Shown here in pieces: positions 24,971 through 34,970 of a stretch of 64,000 nucleotides of DNA. The notes beneath the pieces are model-generated. The model did no database searches and had not been told where the DNA came from. It worked only from the letters and a program-made list of their open reading frames with translations. The first letter of the stretch is position 1. Each line of letters begins with the position of its first letter. Source of the DNA: Chlorobaculum sp. 24CR (GTDB taxonomy: Bacteria; Bacteroidota; Chlorobiia; Chlorobiales; Chlorobiaceae); NCBI RefSeq assembly GCF_004118635.1, contig NZ_SDGU01000022.1:1-64000 (forward strand), in the 5' to 3' direction. The position numbers and the translations under genes are program-made.

Positions 24971-26431
24971 TCAGAGCGGGCAGCAGATGTTGAGCTGGCG
25001 CGAGGCCTGCGCTTCGTCGAGCCGCTTGACCGGCGTGGTCTGCGGTGCCGAGAGGATCAGCTCCGGCGTGTTGGCGGCCTCTTCGGCGATCGAGATCATC
25101 GCGTCGGCGAAGGCGTCGAGCGTCTCTTTGGCCTCGGTCTCGGTCGGCTCGATCATGAGCGCTTCGCTGACGATGAGCGGGAAATAGACCGTCGGCGCGT
25201 GGTAGCCGTAGTCGAGCAGCCGCTTGGCGATGTCGAGCGTGCGGACGCCGTGCTCCTTTTTCTGGCGGTCGCCCGACAGGCAGAACTCGTGCATTACCGG
25301 GCGCGGGTAGGGCAGCGCGTAGTGCCCTACGAGCCGCTGGAGCAGGTAGTTTGCGTTGATGATGGCGTTCTCCGACACGCGGCGCAATCCCTCGGCACCG
25401 AGCATCCTGATATAAGTATAGGCGCGCACCAGCACCGAGAAGTTGCCGTAAAAATTCATCATGCGGCCAATCGTGTCCGGCTTGCCGGAGTTCAGGCGGT
25501 AGCGCGTCTCGCCCGCCTCCTCGTACTTCTCGACCACCGGAACCGGCAGGAACTCCGCGAGCCGCTCGCTGACGCCAACCGGGCCGCTGCCGGGGCCGCC
25601 GCCGCCGTGGGGTGCGGAGAAGGTTTTGTGCAGGTTGTAGTGCATCACGTCAAAGCCCATGTCGCCGGGGCGGGTGATGCCGAGCAGCGCGTTCATGTTC
25701 GCGCCGTCCATGTAGAGCAGGCTGCCGTTGCCGTGCACCAGCTTCTCGATCTCCGGCATCTGCTTCTCGAAAATGCCGACCGTGTTCGGATTGGTGAGCA
25801 TCAGCGCCGCCACCTCGCCATCGAGCTTCGAGCGCAGGTCGGCCATGTCGGTGCAGCCCGACTCGTCGCACTTGACCGACACGCACTCGTAGCCGCCAAG
25901 CGCCGCCGAGGCGGGGTTGGTGCCGTGCGCCGAATCGACCACGAGCAGCTTGTGGCGCGAGTTACCGAGCTTTTCGTGATACTTCTTGATGAGCAGGATT
26001 CCCGTCAGCTCGCCATGCGCGCCCGCCGCCGGTTGCAGCGTGACCGCCGCCATGCCCGCGATCTCCTTGAGCATCTCGGCCAGCTCGTGCATGAGCTGCA
26101 ACGCGCCCTGCGACGTCGATTCCGGCTGCAACGGATGCATCGAGGCGAATCCCGGCAGGTCGCAGGTGTAGTCGTTGATCTTGGGATTGTACTTCATGGT
26201 GCAACTGCCGAGCGGGTACATGTTTTTGTCAACGTGGTAGTTGAGGTTCGAGAGCCGCACGAAGTGGCGCACCACCTCGCTCTCCGGCATCTCCGGAAGT
26301 TCAGCGGGCGCTTTGCGCAGGAATTGCGACGGCACGAGTTCCTCCGCCGGGCGTTCAGGAATGTCGAGCGGCGAGAGGCAGTAGCCTTTGCGACCGCTGC
26401 GAGAAAGGTCAAAGATCAGTTGTTCTTTCAT
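24971..26431 (-). CDS. gcvPB: Glycine dehydrogenase (decarboxylating) subunit 2
   Basis: 486 residues, typical for the beta subunit of two-part P-proteins. The PLP lysine is K269 in '[19 protein letters not shown]'. Other landmarks are '[15 protein letters not shown]' near 73, '[12 protein letters not shown]' near 133 and '[12 protein letters not shown]' near 166. Together with subunit 1 it decarboxylates glycine and loads the aminomethyl group on the H-protein. gcvPA is not in the window, so the two halves are encoded apart. A terminator follows, and 234 non-coding bases precede it. Confidence 0.95.
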   Translation of the reverse strand: MKEQLIFDLSRSGRKGYCLSPLDIPERPAEELVPSQFLRKAPAELPEMPESEVVRHFVRLSNLNYHVDKNMYPLGSCTMKYNPKINDYTCDLPGFASMHPLQPESTSQGALQLMHELAEMLKEIAGMAAVTLQPAAGAHGELTGILLIKKYHEKLGNSRHKLLVVDSAHGTNPASAALGGYECVSVKCDESGCTDMADLRSKLDGEVAALMLTNPNTVGIFEKQMPEIEKLVHGNGSLLYMDGANMNALLGITRPGDMGFDVMHYNLHKTFSAPHGGGGPGSGPVGVSERLAEFLPVPVVEKYEEAGETRYRLNSGKPDTIGRMMNFYGNFSVLVRAYTYIRMLGAEGLRRVSENAIINANYLLQRLVGHYALPYPRPVMHEFCLSGDRQKKEHGVRTLDIAKRLLDYGYHAPTVYFPLIVSEALMIEPTETEAKETLDAFADAMISIAEEAANTPELILSAPQTTPVKRLDEAQASRQLNICCPL

Positions 26432-26665
26432 GGACAGGCCTTGTTAAGATAGGCGTTCATGGCATCGCCAGCGCAAAGCGCCGCAACATGCACGGATTAA
26501 AGGTGTTCCCGGTCGAATCGCTCAGGCCGGAAGGTTTGCAATATACGCATTTTGGCGCGGGTTTGAAGAGGGAGACGGGGGGAGATTTTTCTGGAAAGAT
26601 AATGGATGGTTGTAAGAAAATGACTATAATTCAGCCTAAATAGTGGTCAAACCCTATAGTTGCCC

Positions 26666-26938
26666 ATGAAATACAGCGACTCTATCAAACCGATCAGCTA
26701 CCTGAAAATGCACGCTTCGGAAGTGTTGCAGAATGTGTACGGCAACAGGGAAGCCATGATTATCACGCACCATGGCGAAGCCAAAGTGATTGTGCAGGAC
26801 ATCCATGTATACGAACAGACGCAGGAGTGCTTGGCACTGCTCAAAATGCTGGTTCAGTCTTCAGCGAGTATCGAACGCGGAGAGTACAAGCCAGTTGGCG
26901 AAGCGTTCGAGGCGGTCAGAAAGATGGCCGTAATTTGA
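26666..26938 (+). CDS. Phd/YefM-type antitoxin without an adjacent toxin
   Basis: 90 residues. It shows the Phd/YefM pattern: an N-terminal DNA-binding part 'SDSIKPISYLKMHASEVLQN', then 'NREAMIITHHGEAKVIVQDIHVYE', and a variable C-terminal toxin-binding tail. It should bind and neutralise a RelE/ParE or Doc-type toxin and repress its own promoter. No toxin ORF follows: the next 105 bases are AT-rich and the following gene is on the other strand. It is either an orphan or its toxin is elsewhere. ATG 26666 is chosen over the in-frame TTG at 26660. Confidence 0.8.
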   Translation: MKYSDSIKPISYLKMHASEVLQNVYGNREAMIITHHGEAKVIVQDIHVYEQTQECLALLKMLVQSSASIERGEYKPVGEAFEAVRKMAVI

Positions 26939-27043
26939 AAAACTTGGATCATAAGATCAAAAAAACACTCATTTCGCTTGCTTTTCAATAAGACGATCAA
27001 TCGTGCATATGTATTAAAAAGTAAAAAAGTTTATAAGAAGCAC

Positions 27044-28201
27044 TCAGGCGATTGCCTTAGTTTTATTTTTTGGGTTCCATGCAATGCCATAATAATGATG
27101 TAGCAAAGGGCTGTTTACCTCCATTCTTATGCAAAGAGTGCCTGCAAAATTATCAATACGTGGTTTAAATCTTTCCAATTCACTTGGTACTAAGTAATCA
27201 ATATTTGAAGTGTAGCTCCCTACAAAAGGAATAATATCGTTGTGTATCATACCGTATTCCCTAGGAAACCGAAACTCTAGTATTGCCTTTTTGGTTCGCT
27301 GTATAGGGATAGTTCCATCAACACAATAATAATCCTTTTCATTAATATTATGTTTTTTCTTGGGATCAATCTGGTCAAGCCATAATGGGTTAAAATATTT
27401 TGACTTAGCAATAACTGAAAATTCTATATAATCATCCACTTCGGGATGTGGCTCTATTTTCATCAAAGCCTCAAAGCATAATGGAGTGAGCGTTTGAACA
27501 GTCTCTTTTATCTGGAAGTCTTTAGAACCACCATGTACAATTATTTTCCAATTGACCACTTCAGCATCACTTGGAACTTCAACAGGAAACTCAGCCCATG
27601 CTGCTGTTTTAAGAGCCTTTTTATATGGTTTCAAAAATTTTAGTTTTTTTGTATTGGTATATTCCCAAGCATATTCATCTCCACTACATTTCAACTCCAA
27701 TAAACGGTATAAATACTCAGCATAAAATTCATCTACGCCTTGATCTATTAAAACATTATAATCAGAAACCAGCATCAGTTTGAACTCGTGAATTGCTTTT
27801 ATGATTGCATAGGTCATGTCGTCATCTTTCAGCTTTGTTCTGTCAAATAATTTATAAGTTCCATAATTGCTCTTAAACCCATCAATCAAAACCTCATTTT
27901 CAACAAACATTAGAACCGGTAAGTTCATTGCAAACGCCATTGTCAATTCCTCCTGAACGGCAGTCGGCATAATATACTCATTATCATCTTTTTTTGTGCG
28001 ACGCGTACAAATCGCAATCAAACCCTGCGAGTCATTAATCATTTGCTTCGCTTGTGCCGGAGGAGTTAATGCATGTGACGTGTCAACATTAGCACAATTT
28101 ACTTCCAGCGCTTTAGCAATAGAGTGAAAAAAATTATTTACATTTTTATCCTCGTCAGAAAATGAACAAGAAAAAAATACATTAACAGCAACCGATTTCA
28201 T
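27044..28201 (-). CDS. TIR-like domain protein, AT-rich, probable defence gene
   Basis: 385 residues. The first 110 look like a TIR or related NAD-binding fold: a strand 'AVNVFFSCSFSDEDKNV', then 'NDSQGLIAICTRRTKK', 'MPTAVQEELTMAFAMNLPVLMF' (split near 80-100) with the glutamate-containing helix expected in TIR NADases. A middle helical part has 'DEFYAEYLYRLLELK'. The last 180 residues are beta-rich, ending in 'LLHHYYGIAWNPKNK', and unlike any domain I know; they may be the sensor. Base composition is clearly more AT-rich than the neighbours, suggesting acquisition by transfer. TIR proteins of this kind often degrade NAD during infection, which is inference here. It stands alone; the 28202-28411 upstream region is AT-rich and non-coding. 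Confidence 0.7.
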   Translation of the reverse strand: MKSVAVNVFFSCSFSDEDKNVNNFFHSIAKALEVNCANVDTSHALTPPAQAKQMINDSQGLIAICTRRTKKDDNEYIMPTAVQEELTMAFAMNLPVLMFVENEVLIDGFKSNYGTYKLFDRTKLKDDDMTYAIIKAIHEFKLMLVSDYNVLIDQGVDEFYAEYLYRLLELKCSGDEYAWEYTNTKKLKFLKPYKKALKTAAWAEFPVEVPSDAEVVNWKIIVHGGSKDFQIKETVQTLTPLCFEALMKIEPHPEVDDYIEFSVIAKSKYFNPLWLDQIDPKKKHNINEKDYYCVDGTIPIQRTKKAILEFRFPREYGMIHNDIIPFVGSYTSNIDYLVPSELERFKPRIDNFAGTLCIRMEVNSPLLHHYYGIAWNPKNKTKAIA

Positions 28202-28411
28202 TTTTCACTCCTGCCGTTTTTTATTTAGAAAAAAAATAAAGTTTGCTTTTTAGTTTTTTGCGCAGTAAGAGCGTTTTATGCGAATAAATTACCTCTTTTA
28301 TTTAAGAAAATATCTTTGTTTTTCCAAATAAAGAGCTTCGCTGCAACCCGCGGGATATTTTAAAGCGCTGCTTCTGCGAGAGGGAATGCACACGGACATT
28401 GTGTTGTTGCT

Positions 28412-28621
28412 ATGAATGATAATAGATTTTTGAAAATTACCCAGAACGGCAGGCCCGCCGGTGTTCTGCTGTCGCCTGAGGAGTATGATAAGCTGGTTTA
28501 TCGAAAACAATTTATGGAATCCGTCGAGCAAGGGCTGATGGCGGCAGAGGACGGAGAAGTGTACGGTACAGATGAGGTGAGAGCGAAGCTTGCGGAAAAA
28601 CGAGCAGGCAGAAAATCATGA
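28412..28621 (+). CDS. Truncated Phd/YefM-like antitoxin
   Basis: 69 residues. The segment 'LKITQNGRPAGVLLSPEEYD' is the central strand and helix of Phd/YefM antitoxins. The N-terminal 20-25 residues that normally bind DNA are missing, and no in-frame upstream ATG restores them. The C-terminal 'MAAEDGEVYGTDEVRAKLAE' resembles antitoxin tails. The stop overlaps the next ATG (ATGA at 28618), as in toxin-antitoxin pairs, yet the next frame is not a toxin. It may be a decayed antitoxin or a small functional one with a lost repressor domain. Confidence 0.6.
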   Translation: MNDNRFLKITQNGRPAGVLLSPEEYDKLVYRKQFMESVEQGLMAAEDGEVYGTDEVRAKLAEKRAGRKS

Positions 28622-28788
28622 ACGACGATCGGTCGCCTCATTCCGCTGCAATAAAAGAGGGGTACGACGCCTACTTCGAGCAATCGGAAGTCCTTGATTC
28701 GATCCGCAAGGGGAAAGCGGACATTGAAGCCGGACGGAGTATTTCGATCAATGATCCCAGCAAGATATGGGAAAGTATTCTCTCGTAA
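28618..28788 (+). CDS. Small protein coupled to the truncated antitoxin
   Basis: 56 residues, start overlapping the previous stop. The sequence 'EQSEVLDSIRKGKADIEAGR' followed by 'SISINDPSKIWESILS' resembles the acidic helical tail of antitoxins rather than a RelE/ParE toxin (no RelE fold, no basic catalytic residues). It may be a second antitoxin fragment, or a remnant of a different TA operon. Codons look protein-like and the two frames are tightly coupled, but the function is unknown. Confidence 0.5.
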   Translation: MNDDRSPHSAAIKEGYDAYFEQSEVLDSIRKGKADIEAGRSISINDPSKIWESILS

Positions 28789-28825
28789 TTGTCTTTAAAA
28801 AAAGCTTTTCCGAAGATTCTCCCCT

Positions 28826-29545
28826 TCACCCCCGCCCAAACACCAGCACCAACCCCGTGCCGGGCACACTCTTCAACGCTGTTCCGCTGAAATCCGAATA
28901 CATTCCTTCGCATCGAAATCCGGCTTCTTCGTGCAACGACAGGTAGCGATCCTTCCAGACAGAATAGAGCGTCACCGACTCTTCGAACATCACCAAATCT
29001 TCATTCCTGAGCGAGAAGGTGAACTGCAACGACTTGGGCGTAATCGAGGAATAGCGGCGGTGGAAGGTGGCTGTGGAGCCGTCGGCCTCGATGGCTCTCG
29101 TCGGGAAGTCGTAGTGCGTCAATCCTGCGAGCGCGTCCCAGTTCATGACCTGCATGATCCAGTGGCCGCCCGGCTTGAGCAACTTGTGGATTTTCGAGAT
29201 GAACGGGGCGAGTTCATCGGCGGGGAGGTGGGCCATGACGTTGCCGATTGACCAGATGCAGTCGAATTGCCTTCCAATCTCATCGACCCGCCGCATGTCG
29301 AGGCAGCGAAATTCAGCTTCGGGGTAGAGGCGTTGCGCTTCGGCGATCATCGCTTTGTCGAGGTCGATGCCGAGTGCGCTGAAGCCTTCGCTGGCGAAAC
29401 GTCCGCAGTAGTGCCCCGGCCCGCATCCCACGTCGAGCAGCGCATTTCCGGAGCTTCCGGCATATCTTTTCAGAAAGCTCCAGACCTCCTCTCTGAACGG
29501 AAAGACCCGCTCGTAGTATGCCGAGAACTTTGAATAGAATGACAT
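28826..29545 (-). CDS. Class I SAM-dependent methyltransferase
   Basis: 239 residues with Rossmann-type methyltransferase motifs: motif I 'LLDVGCGPGHYCGRFASEG' near 38-56, 'ALGIDLDKAMIAEAQ' (motif II acid at the strand end), 'FDCIWSIGNVMAHLP' (motif IV) and 'LLKPGGHWIMQVMNW' (post-II loop and strand). The substrate is not predictable; the later half, rich in aromatic and charged residues, should bind it. It lies 15 bases downstream of rnc on the minus strand and ends the fab-rnc run. Confidence 0.82.
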   Translation of the reverse strand: MSFYSKFSAYYERVFPFREEVWSFLKRYAGSSGNALLDVGCGPGHYCGRFASEGFSALGIDLDKAMIAEAQRLYPEAEFRCLDMRRVDEIGRQFDCIWSIGNVMAHLPADELAPFISKIHKLLKPGGHWIMQVMNWDALAGLTHYDFPTRAIEADGSTATFHRRYSSITPKSLQFTFSLRNEDLVMFEESVTLYSVWKDRYLSLHEEAGFRCEGMYSDFSGTALKSVPGTGLVLVFGRG

Positions 29546-29560
29546 GGCGAATTCTGCGGT

Positions 29561-30391
29561 TCAGGATTCAGTCGCCGGGCTGAACGGATCCTCGTTGTCG
29601 AGCCTCTTCATGGCCTCTTTGGCGGCGAGCTGTTCGGCGTCTTTTTTGCGTGGTGCGCTTCCCTTGCCAAGCGCGACGCCGTTGCAGGAGACCTCGATGG
29701 TGAAGTTTTTTTCGTGCTCGGCTCCCTCTTCGGCAGTGACCATGTAGAGCGGCGGTGGAAGCTGGCGGGACTGGGTGTACTCGATCAGGCGGCTTTTGTA
29801 GTTGTACTCCGCTTCAACGATTTGGTTCAGATCGACTTTGGCGATGACGTGGTTCGTGATGAATCGCTCGGCTCCGGCGAGGCCCTGGTCGAGGTAAATC
29901 GCGCCGACGAGCGACTCAAAGGCGTCGGCCAGCGCGGAATCACTCTCGCGGATTTTTTGCCGGTTGGCCGATTCGCCGATGATGAGGTGCTCGCCGAGTT
30001 GCAGGTCGCGGGCGAAGGCGGCCAGCGCTTTTCGGTTGACGATCTTGGCGCGGTTGCTCGACAGGTGCCCCTCGTCGCTTAACGGATAAAGCTTGAAGAG
30101 GTGCTCGGAGATCAACAGGTCGAGCACGGCGTCGCCGAGGAATTCAAGGCGCTGGTTCGATTCGGGCTTGTCATTCGCACCATGATGGTCGTGCAGCACG
30201 GAGCGGTGCGTCATGGCGGTGCGGTAGATCAGGCGGTTGCAAGAGCGCCCGGTGAGGCGTTCGAGGTGCTTTGCTGTTTGGAGATCGAGAAGCGGGGCTG
30301 AACGGCTGGCGTCCGAAGAGCCGGGGGCATCATCGGACGCTTTTGTACGAAGCAATGAAAGTGACATCAGTTTTTGCCACAGGTACGCCAT
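29561..30391 (-). CDS. rnc: Ribonuclease III
   Basis: 276 residues, longer than the usual 225 because of a 40-residue N-terminal tail. The catalytic signature is '[18 protein letters not shown]' (79-96; E83, D87) with Q where most have E before R. D156 and E159 ('[16 protein letters not shown]') complete the metal site. A dsRNA-binding domain follows ('[19 protein letters not shown]' to '[20 protein letters not shown]'). It cuts double-stranded precursor rRNA and mRNA. It follows fabF after 19 bases, the order seen in several bacteria. Confidence 0.95.
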   Translation of the reverse strand: MAYLWQKLMSLSLLRTKASDDAPGSSDASRSAPLLDLQTAKHLERLTGRSCNRLIYRTAMTHRSVLHDHHGANDKPESNQRLEFLGDAVLDLLISEHLFKLYPLSDEGHLSSNRAKIVNRKALAAFARDLQLGEHLIIGESANRQKIRESDSALADAFESLVGAIYLDQGLAGAERFITNHVIAKVDLNQIVEAEYNYKSRLIEYTQSRQLPPPLYMVTAEEGAEHEKNFTIEVSCNGVALGKGSAPRKKDAEQLAAKEAMKRLDNEDPFSPATES

Positions 30392-30410
30392 CGTTGAACC
30401 ATTTCCGGCG

Positions 30411-31664
30411 TCAGACAGCCGGAGCCTTCCTGAAGATCAGGCAGCCGTTGTGCCCGCCGAATCCGAAACCGTTGTTCAGCGCGTATTCAATCGATCGCGC
30501 TTTTGGCGTGTTCGGCGTCACGTCAACGTCGATCTCCGGATCGATATTGTCAAGGTTGATGGTCGGAGGCGCGGTCTGGTTCTGCAACGCCAGGATGCAG
30601 GCGATCGATTCGACGACGCCCGCCGCGCCGAGAAGGTGGCCGGTCATCGATTTGGTCGAGCTGATGCTGAGTTTGTGGGCGTGATCGCCGAACACCTTCT
30701 TGATAGCCCTGATCTCGGCAAGGTCGCCAAGCGGGGTTGCCGTGCCGTGGGTGTTGATGTAGTCGATCTTGTCCGGCGTGATGCCCGCCATGTTCAGGGC
30801 GGTGGTCATTGCGCTGCGAGCGCCGAGGCCCTCGGGGTGCGGGGCGGTGAGGTGGTACGCATCGGCGGATGCGCCCATGCCGACGATTTCGGCGTAGATT
30901 TTCGCGCCGCGCTTCACAGCCGACTCGTAGGTTTCGATCACCATCGAACCGGCGCCTTCGCCCATGACGAAGCCGTCGCGATCGACGTCATACGGACGCG
31001 AAGCTTTCGCCGGAGCGTCGTTGCGGGTCGAGAGCGCCTTGGCCGAATTGAAGCCCGCCACGCTCATTTGCGTGATCGGCGCTTCCGAGCCGCCGCAAAC
31101 CATGTAGTCGGCCATGCCCATCTGGAGGAGCATGACGGCGTCCATGACGGCGTGCAGCGAGGTCGCGCAGGCGGATGCTGTTGCGTAGTTTGGTCCCATC
31201 AGGCCGTTGCGAATCGAAATCTGTCCGGCGGCAATGTCGGGAATGAGCATCGGAATGAAGAACGGGCTGACCCGGCGGGGGCCGCGTTCGAGATACTGGC
31301 GGAACTGCTGGTCGTAAACGGTCATGCCGCCAATGCCAGAGCCGTGCACCACGCCGATCCTGGTCGGATCGATGGAGGTCAAATCGAGGCCGGAGTCTTT
31401 CAGGGCGCGTTCAGCCGTGATGACGCCGTACTGGCAGTATGGATCCATGCGGTCAGCGGATTTCCTGTCGATGTGCTCATCGGCTTTGAAATTCTTGAGC
31501 TCGCATGCAAAGGTGGTGGCAAACCCGGTCGTGTCGAAATAGCTGATCGGAGCCGCGCCGCTCTTGCCTTCCATGAGGGCTTTCCAGAAATCCTCTGCCG
31601 ATTGGCCAATTGGCGACAGGACACCGATTCCGGTGATAACGACTCTTTTGAGTTCCAGACCCAT
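30411..31664 (-). CDS. fabF: 3-oxoacyl-ACP synthase II
   Basis: 417 residues with the Cys-His-His catalytic set: C166 ('[12 protein letters not shown]'), H306 ('[12 protein letters not shown]') and H343 ('[11 protein letters not shown]'). It condenses malonyl-ACP with growing acyl-ACP in fatty-acid elongation. Overall length and the N-terminal '[14 protein letters not shown]' are typical of KAS II. It lies between acpP and rnc on the minus strand, 62 bases after acpP. Confidence 0.96.
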   Translation of the reverse strand: MGLELKRVVITGIGVLSPIGQSAEDFWKALMEGKSGAAPISYFDTTGFATTFACELKNFKADEHIDRKSADRMDPYCQYGVITAERALKDSGLDLTSIDPTRIGVVHGSGIGGMTVYDQQFRQYLERGPRRVSPFFIPMLIPDIAAGQISIRNGLMGPNYATASACATSLHAVMDAVMLLQMGMADYMVCGGSEAPITQMSVAGFNSAKALSTRNDAPAKASRPYDVDRDGFVMGEGAGSMVIETYESAVKRGAKIYAEIVGMGASADAYHLTAPHPEGLGARSAMTTALNMAGITPDKIDYINTHGTATPLGDLAEIRAIKKVFGDHAHKLSISSTKSMTGHLLGAAGVVESIACILALQNQTAPPTINLDNIDPEIDVDVTPNTPKARSIEYALNNGFGFGGHNGCLIFRKAPAV

Positions 31665-31726
31665 CTGTTCAGAATTTACGTTGGTTTCAGGCAGGGACTC
31701 GCCCTGCCCGAAGAGAATGCCTTTGC

Positions 31727-31966
31727 TTACTTCTTGTTGACGATGTAGTCAACGGCCTGCTGCACGGTGCCGATTTTCTCAGCATCTTCGTCAGGAATCT
31801 GGACGCCGAATTCGTTTTCGAGCTCCATGATGAGTTCGACCGTGTCGAGCGAATCTGCGCCGAGGTCATCGGCAAACTTCGATTCCTGCTTGATCTGATC
31901 CTTGTTGACACCCATCTTGCTCACGATGATATCGTACACTTTATCTCTGATTTCGTCTGCGCTCAT
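31727..31966 (-). CDS. acpP: Acyl carrier protein
   Basis: 79 residues, acidic. The phosphopantetheine attachment serine is S39 in '[20 protein letters not shown]', the classic DSL motif. The frame continues to 31999, but ATG 31966 ('[15 protein letters not shown]') gives the normal length. Holo-ACP formation needs a phosphopantetheinyl transferase; one candidate is encoded at 43979-44704. Located between fabG and fabF. Confidence 0.96.
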   Translation of the reverse strand: MSADEIRDKVYDIIVSKMGVNKDQIKQESKFADDLGADSLDTVELIMELENEFGVQIPDEDAEKIGTVQQAVDYIVNKK

Positions 31967-32129
31967 GGCACTGTTCTCCGGGTTTGTGATTGGAAACAAT
32001 AAAAAAATGCAAGTCTATTAATATAAAAAGAAAAATCCGTCGGGCAAAGTTACGCGCTGGTGGGAGAATCGACGAGATTGCCAAGCCACTGGCTCATTCT
32101 CCAGCTCGTCGATTCTCAACAGGTCCCCT

Positions 32130-32873
32130 TTACATGTACATGCCGCCGTTGACGCTCAGCACCTGCCCGGTGATGTAGGCCGATTGTTCGCTGGCAAGAA
32201 ACGCCACGGCGTCGGCTACGTGCTGGGGCGTGCCGAAAACGCCGAGCGGAATGGCATCGAGCATCTTCTGGCGAACCTCTTCGGAGAGCGCGTCGGTCAT
32301 TTTCGATGAAATAAAGCCAGGCGCGATGGCGTTGACGCGAACGTTGCGCGAGGCAATCTCCCTGGCGATCGACTTGGTGAAGGCGATGACGCCGCCCTTC
32401 GAGGCCGCGTAGTTGGCCTGTCCGGCGTTGCCCATGAGGCCGATGATCGAGGCGATGTTGATGATCGAGCCGGAACGCTGCTTCATCATGGTGCGCGTGA
32501 CCGCCTTGGTGCAGTTGAAGACCCCTTTGAGGTTCACCGTCAGCACGGCATCCCAGTCCTCTTCGCTCATGCGCATCAACAGGCCGTCGCGGGTGATGCC
32601 CGCGTTGTTGACCAGAATATCGATGCGGCCATTCTCTTCGGCCACTTCGTTGAAAATCTTCTGGCAAGCATCAGTGCTGGTGACGTCGAGCTCCTTGCAG
32701 GTCACGTTTGCTCCGAGCTGTTTGAGCGCCTCTTCGGTTTCCGACAGCCACTCCGCCTTGACGTCGCCGATGACCAGATCAGCGCCTTTCGCGGCGAGAT
32801 CGAGGGCGATTGCCTGGCCGATTCCGCGCGCCGCGCCGGTGACGACGGCGGTTTTCCCTGTGAACATGGTCAT
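32130..32873 (-). CDS. fabG: 3-oxoacyl-ACP reductase
   Basis: 247 residues, short-chain dehydrogenase fold. The NADPH motif is '[19 protein letters not shown]' near 10-28. The catalytic set is N114, S142, Y155 and K159 ('INIASIIG', 'YAASKGG'). It reduces 3-oxoacyl-ACP in the elongation cycle. The frame extends to 33047 and overlaps fabD, but ATG 32873 has AGGAT upstream and starts the homology. Situated between fabD and acpP. Confidence 0.96.
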   Translation of the reverse strand: MTMFTGKTAVVTGAARGIGQAIALDLAAKGADLVIGDVKAEWLSETEEALKQLGANVTCKELDVTSTDACQKIFNEVAEENGRIDILVNNAGITRDGLLMRMSEEDWDAVLTVNLKGVFNCTKAVTRTMMKQRSGSIINIASIIGLMGNAGQANYAASKGGVIAFTKSIAREIASRNVRVNAIAPGFISSKMTDALSEEVRQKMLDAIPLGVFGTPQHVADAVAFLASEQSAYITGQVLSVNGGMYM

Positions 32874-32907
32874 GATTTCTATCCTTTCGTTTTTAAATCG
32901 TCCTGGT

Positions 32908-33825
32908 TCAGGCCGGATTGCGCATGGCATCCACCTGATCGGCGGTATCGACTCCTGCGCAAACGGCTGATTTGCTGATCCTTTTGATGAGGCCTTGAAG
33001 TACCTTCTGCGGGCCGACTTCGACAAATTCGGTGACGCCCGCGTCAACCATTGCCTGCACTGACTGGCTCCAGAGCACCGAGCTGGTGAGCTGGCTGATG
33101 AGGTTCGCGCGGATCTCCGCCGCCGCCGTGACCGGCATGGCCACCACGTTCATGCAGACCGGAATCTCGGCGTCGCGGATCGCGATGGTGTCGAGCGTTT
33201 CGGCAAGCTCCTTTTCGGCGGGCTTCATCAACGGCGAGTGGAACGCGCCGGAGACGACCAGCTCTTTGGCCATCCGCGCGCCCTTCGACGGGGCGAGTTC
33301 TACTGCCTTGCGCACGGCGTCGATGTCGCCGGAGATGACGATCTGGCCGGGTGAGTTGAAGTTCGCTGCCTGCACGATGCCCGCCGCCGAGGCCTCCTGC
33401 AACAGCTCGTCGAGCGCCTCGTCCTTCATACCGATGATCGCGGCCATCGTGCCGGGGTTCTGCTGCCCGGCGTTCTGCATCAGCTCGCCGCGTTTGGCCA
33501 CGAGCCGGACGGCATCATCGAACGAAATCGCGCCCGCGCAGCAGAGCGCGGTGTATTCGCCGAGGCTGTGGCCCGCCGCCATCTCCACGCCATCGCGTCC
33601 GAGCAGCGTTGCCGCCGCGTAGCTGTGCAGGAAGATGGCGAGCTGGGTGTAGCGGGTCTGCTTCAGCTCATCCTCGCTGCCGTTGAACATGATATTGGTG
33701 ATCGAAAAGCCGAGCAGTTCGTCGGCCTTGTCCATCAGCGCCTTCGCCTCCGGAAAGCGTTCGTACAGATCGCGTCCCATGCCGCAGTACTGCGAACCCT
33801 GTCCGGGGAAAACAAATGCTTTCAT
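32908..33825 (-). CDS. fabD: Malonyl-CoA:ACP acyltransferase
   Basis: 305 residues. The nucleophile is S87 in '[13 protein letters not shown]', with His196 in '[14 protein letters not shown]' as its partner. The N-terminal '[17 protein letters not shown]' is characteristic. It loads malonyl groups onto ACP for fatty-acid synthesis. It lies 28 bases after fabH and before fabG in the usual order. Confidence 0.96.
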   Translation of the reverse strand: MKAFVFPGQGSQYCGMGRDLYERFPEAKALMDKADELLGFSITNIMFNGSEDELKQTRYTQLAIFLHSYAAATLLGRDGVEMAAGHSLGEYTALCCAGAISFDDAVRLVAKRGELMQNAGQQNPGTMAAIIGMKDEALDELLQEASAAGIVQAANFNSPGQIVISGDIDAVRKAVELAPSKGARMAKELVVSGAFHSPLMKPAEKELAETLDTIAIRDAEIPVCMNVVAMPVTAAAEIRANLISQLTSSVLWSQSVQAMVDAGVTEFVEVGPQKVLQGLIKRISKSAVCAGVDTADQVDAMRNPA

Positions 33826-33853
33826 ATTCTGTAATTCCTTTGAATGGTTGCGC

Positions 33854-34843
33854 TTACTGCCAGCGGACGTAAACGCCGCCCCAGGTGTATCCCGCTCCGA
33901 AGCTCACCAGCACGAGGTTCGAGCCTTTGTGCAGTTTGCCTTGTTCGTCCAGCTCGGCCAGGCAGATCGGTATGGTGCCCGCAGTGGTGTTGCCGTAGTT
34001 CTGGATGTTCATCATCACCTTCTGTCCGGGTAGGCCCATGCGCTCGGCGGTGGCGTGCATGATGCGCTGGTTGGCCTGATGCGGCACCAGCCAGTCGATG
34101 GTGTCGGCGGTTAGCCCGTTGCGCTCCATAATCTCCACGGCCACGTCGGCCATCGCCGTTACGGCGGCCTTGAAGACCTGCTTGCCATCCTGGCGGATGA
34201 AGTGCATCCGCTGATCGACCGTTTCGTGCGACGCCGGATGGAGGCTTCCGCCGCCCTTCATCAGCAGGTGATCCTTGCCGTTCGCGCCGTCGGAGTAGAG
34301 CCGCGCGTCGAGTACGCCGTATCCGTCCTCTTGTGCGGCTTCGAGAATGACGCCGCCCGCGCCGTCGCCGAACAGAATCGCCGTCGAGCGGTCGGTGTAG
34401 TCGATGATGGAGGACATCTTGTCCGCGCCAATCACCATCACCTTTTTGCAGTTGCCCGATTCGATGAACTGCGCGCCGGTGTTCAGGCCATAGAGAAATC
34501 CCGAACAGGCGGCCGAGAGGTCGAACGCCCAGGCGTTTTTGGCCTGGATGTTTCCCTGAACCAGACACGCCGTCGAGGGAAAGATCATGTCGGGCGTCAT
34601 GGTCGCCACGATGATGAGGTCGATCTCCTCGGCACAGATGCCGCGCTTTTCAAGCAACTGCCGGGCAACTTCGGTCGCCATGTACGACGTAGCCTTTGCG
34701 GGGTCCCTGAGAATTCTGCGCTCGATGATGCCGGTACGGGTTCTGATCCACTCGTCGTTGGTATCGAGAATGCGTTCAAGGTCCTGATTGGAGAGCACCT
34801 CTTCGGGCAAGTACTTGGCGGTCGTCGATATAGCTGCGTTCAT
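33854..34843 (-). CDS. fabH: 3-oxoacyl-ACP synthase III
   Basis: 329 residues, thiolase fold. The catalytic triad is C113 ('[13 protein letters not shown]'), H255 ('[10 protein letters not shown]') and N285 ('NYGNTTAGT'). It starts each fatty-acid chain by condensing acetyl-CoA or another primer with malonyl-ACP. It follows plsX by 127 bases, in the standard plsX-fabH-fabD-fabG-acpP-fabF series. Confidence 0.96.
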   Translation of the reverse strand: MNAAISTTAKYLPEEVLSNQDLERILDTNDEWIRTRTGIIERRILRDPAKATSYMATEVARQLLEKRGICAEEIDLIIVATMTPDMIFPSTACLVQGNIQAKNAWAFDLSAACSGFLYGLNTGAQFIESGNCKKVMVIGADKMSSIIDYTDRSTAILFGDGAGGVILEAAQEDGYGVLDARLYSDGANGKDHLLMKGGGSLHPASHETVDQRMHFIRQDGKQVFKAAVTAMADVAVEIMERNGLTADTIDWLVPHQANQRIMHATAERMGLPGQKVMMNIQNYGNTTAGTIPICLAELDEQGKLHKGSNLVLVSFGAGYTWGGVYVRWQ

Positions 34844-34970
34844 AGTGTGGTTTCTCTTGATAAGCGAACGGAAAATGCGAAGTTGTAACGGAGCCAGACT
34901 CTTTGGTCAGTCGCAGGGGGCAGGGGATGGGCGCTCCGGAGCATCAGGGCCTGCATGGGAACATTCGCCG

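Noticed and set aside
24953-26452. 499-residue open frame opposite gcvPB
   Set aside because: Antisense of a gene with intact PLP site and terminator; no domain recognised.
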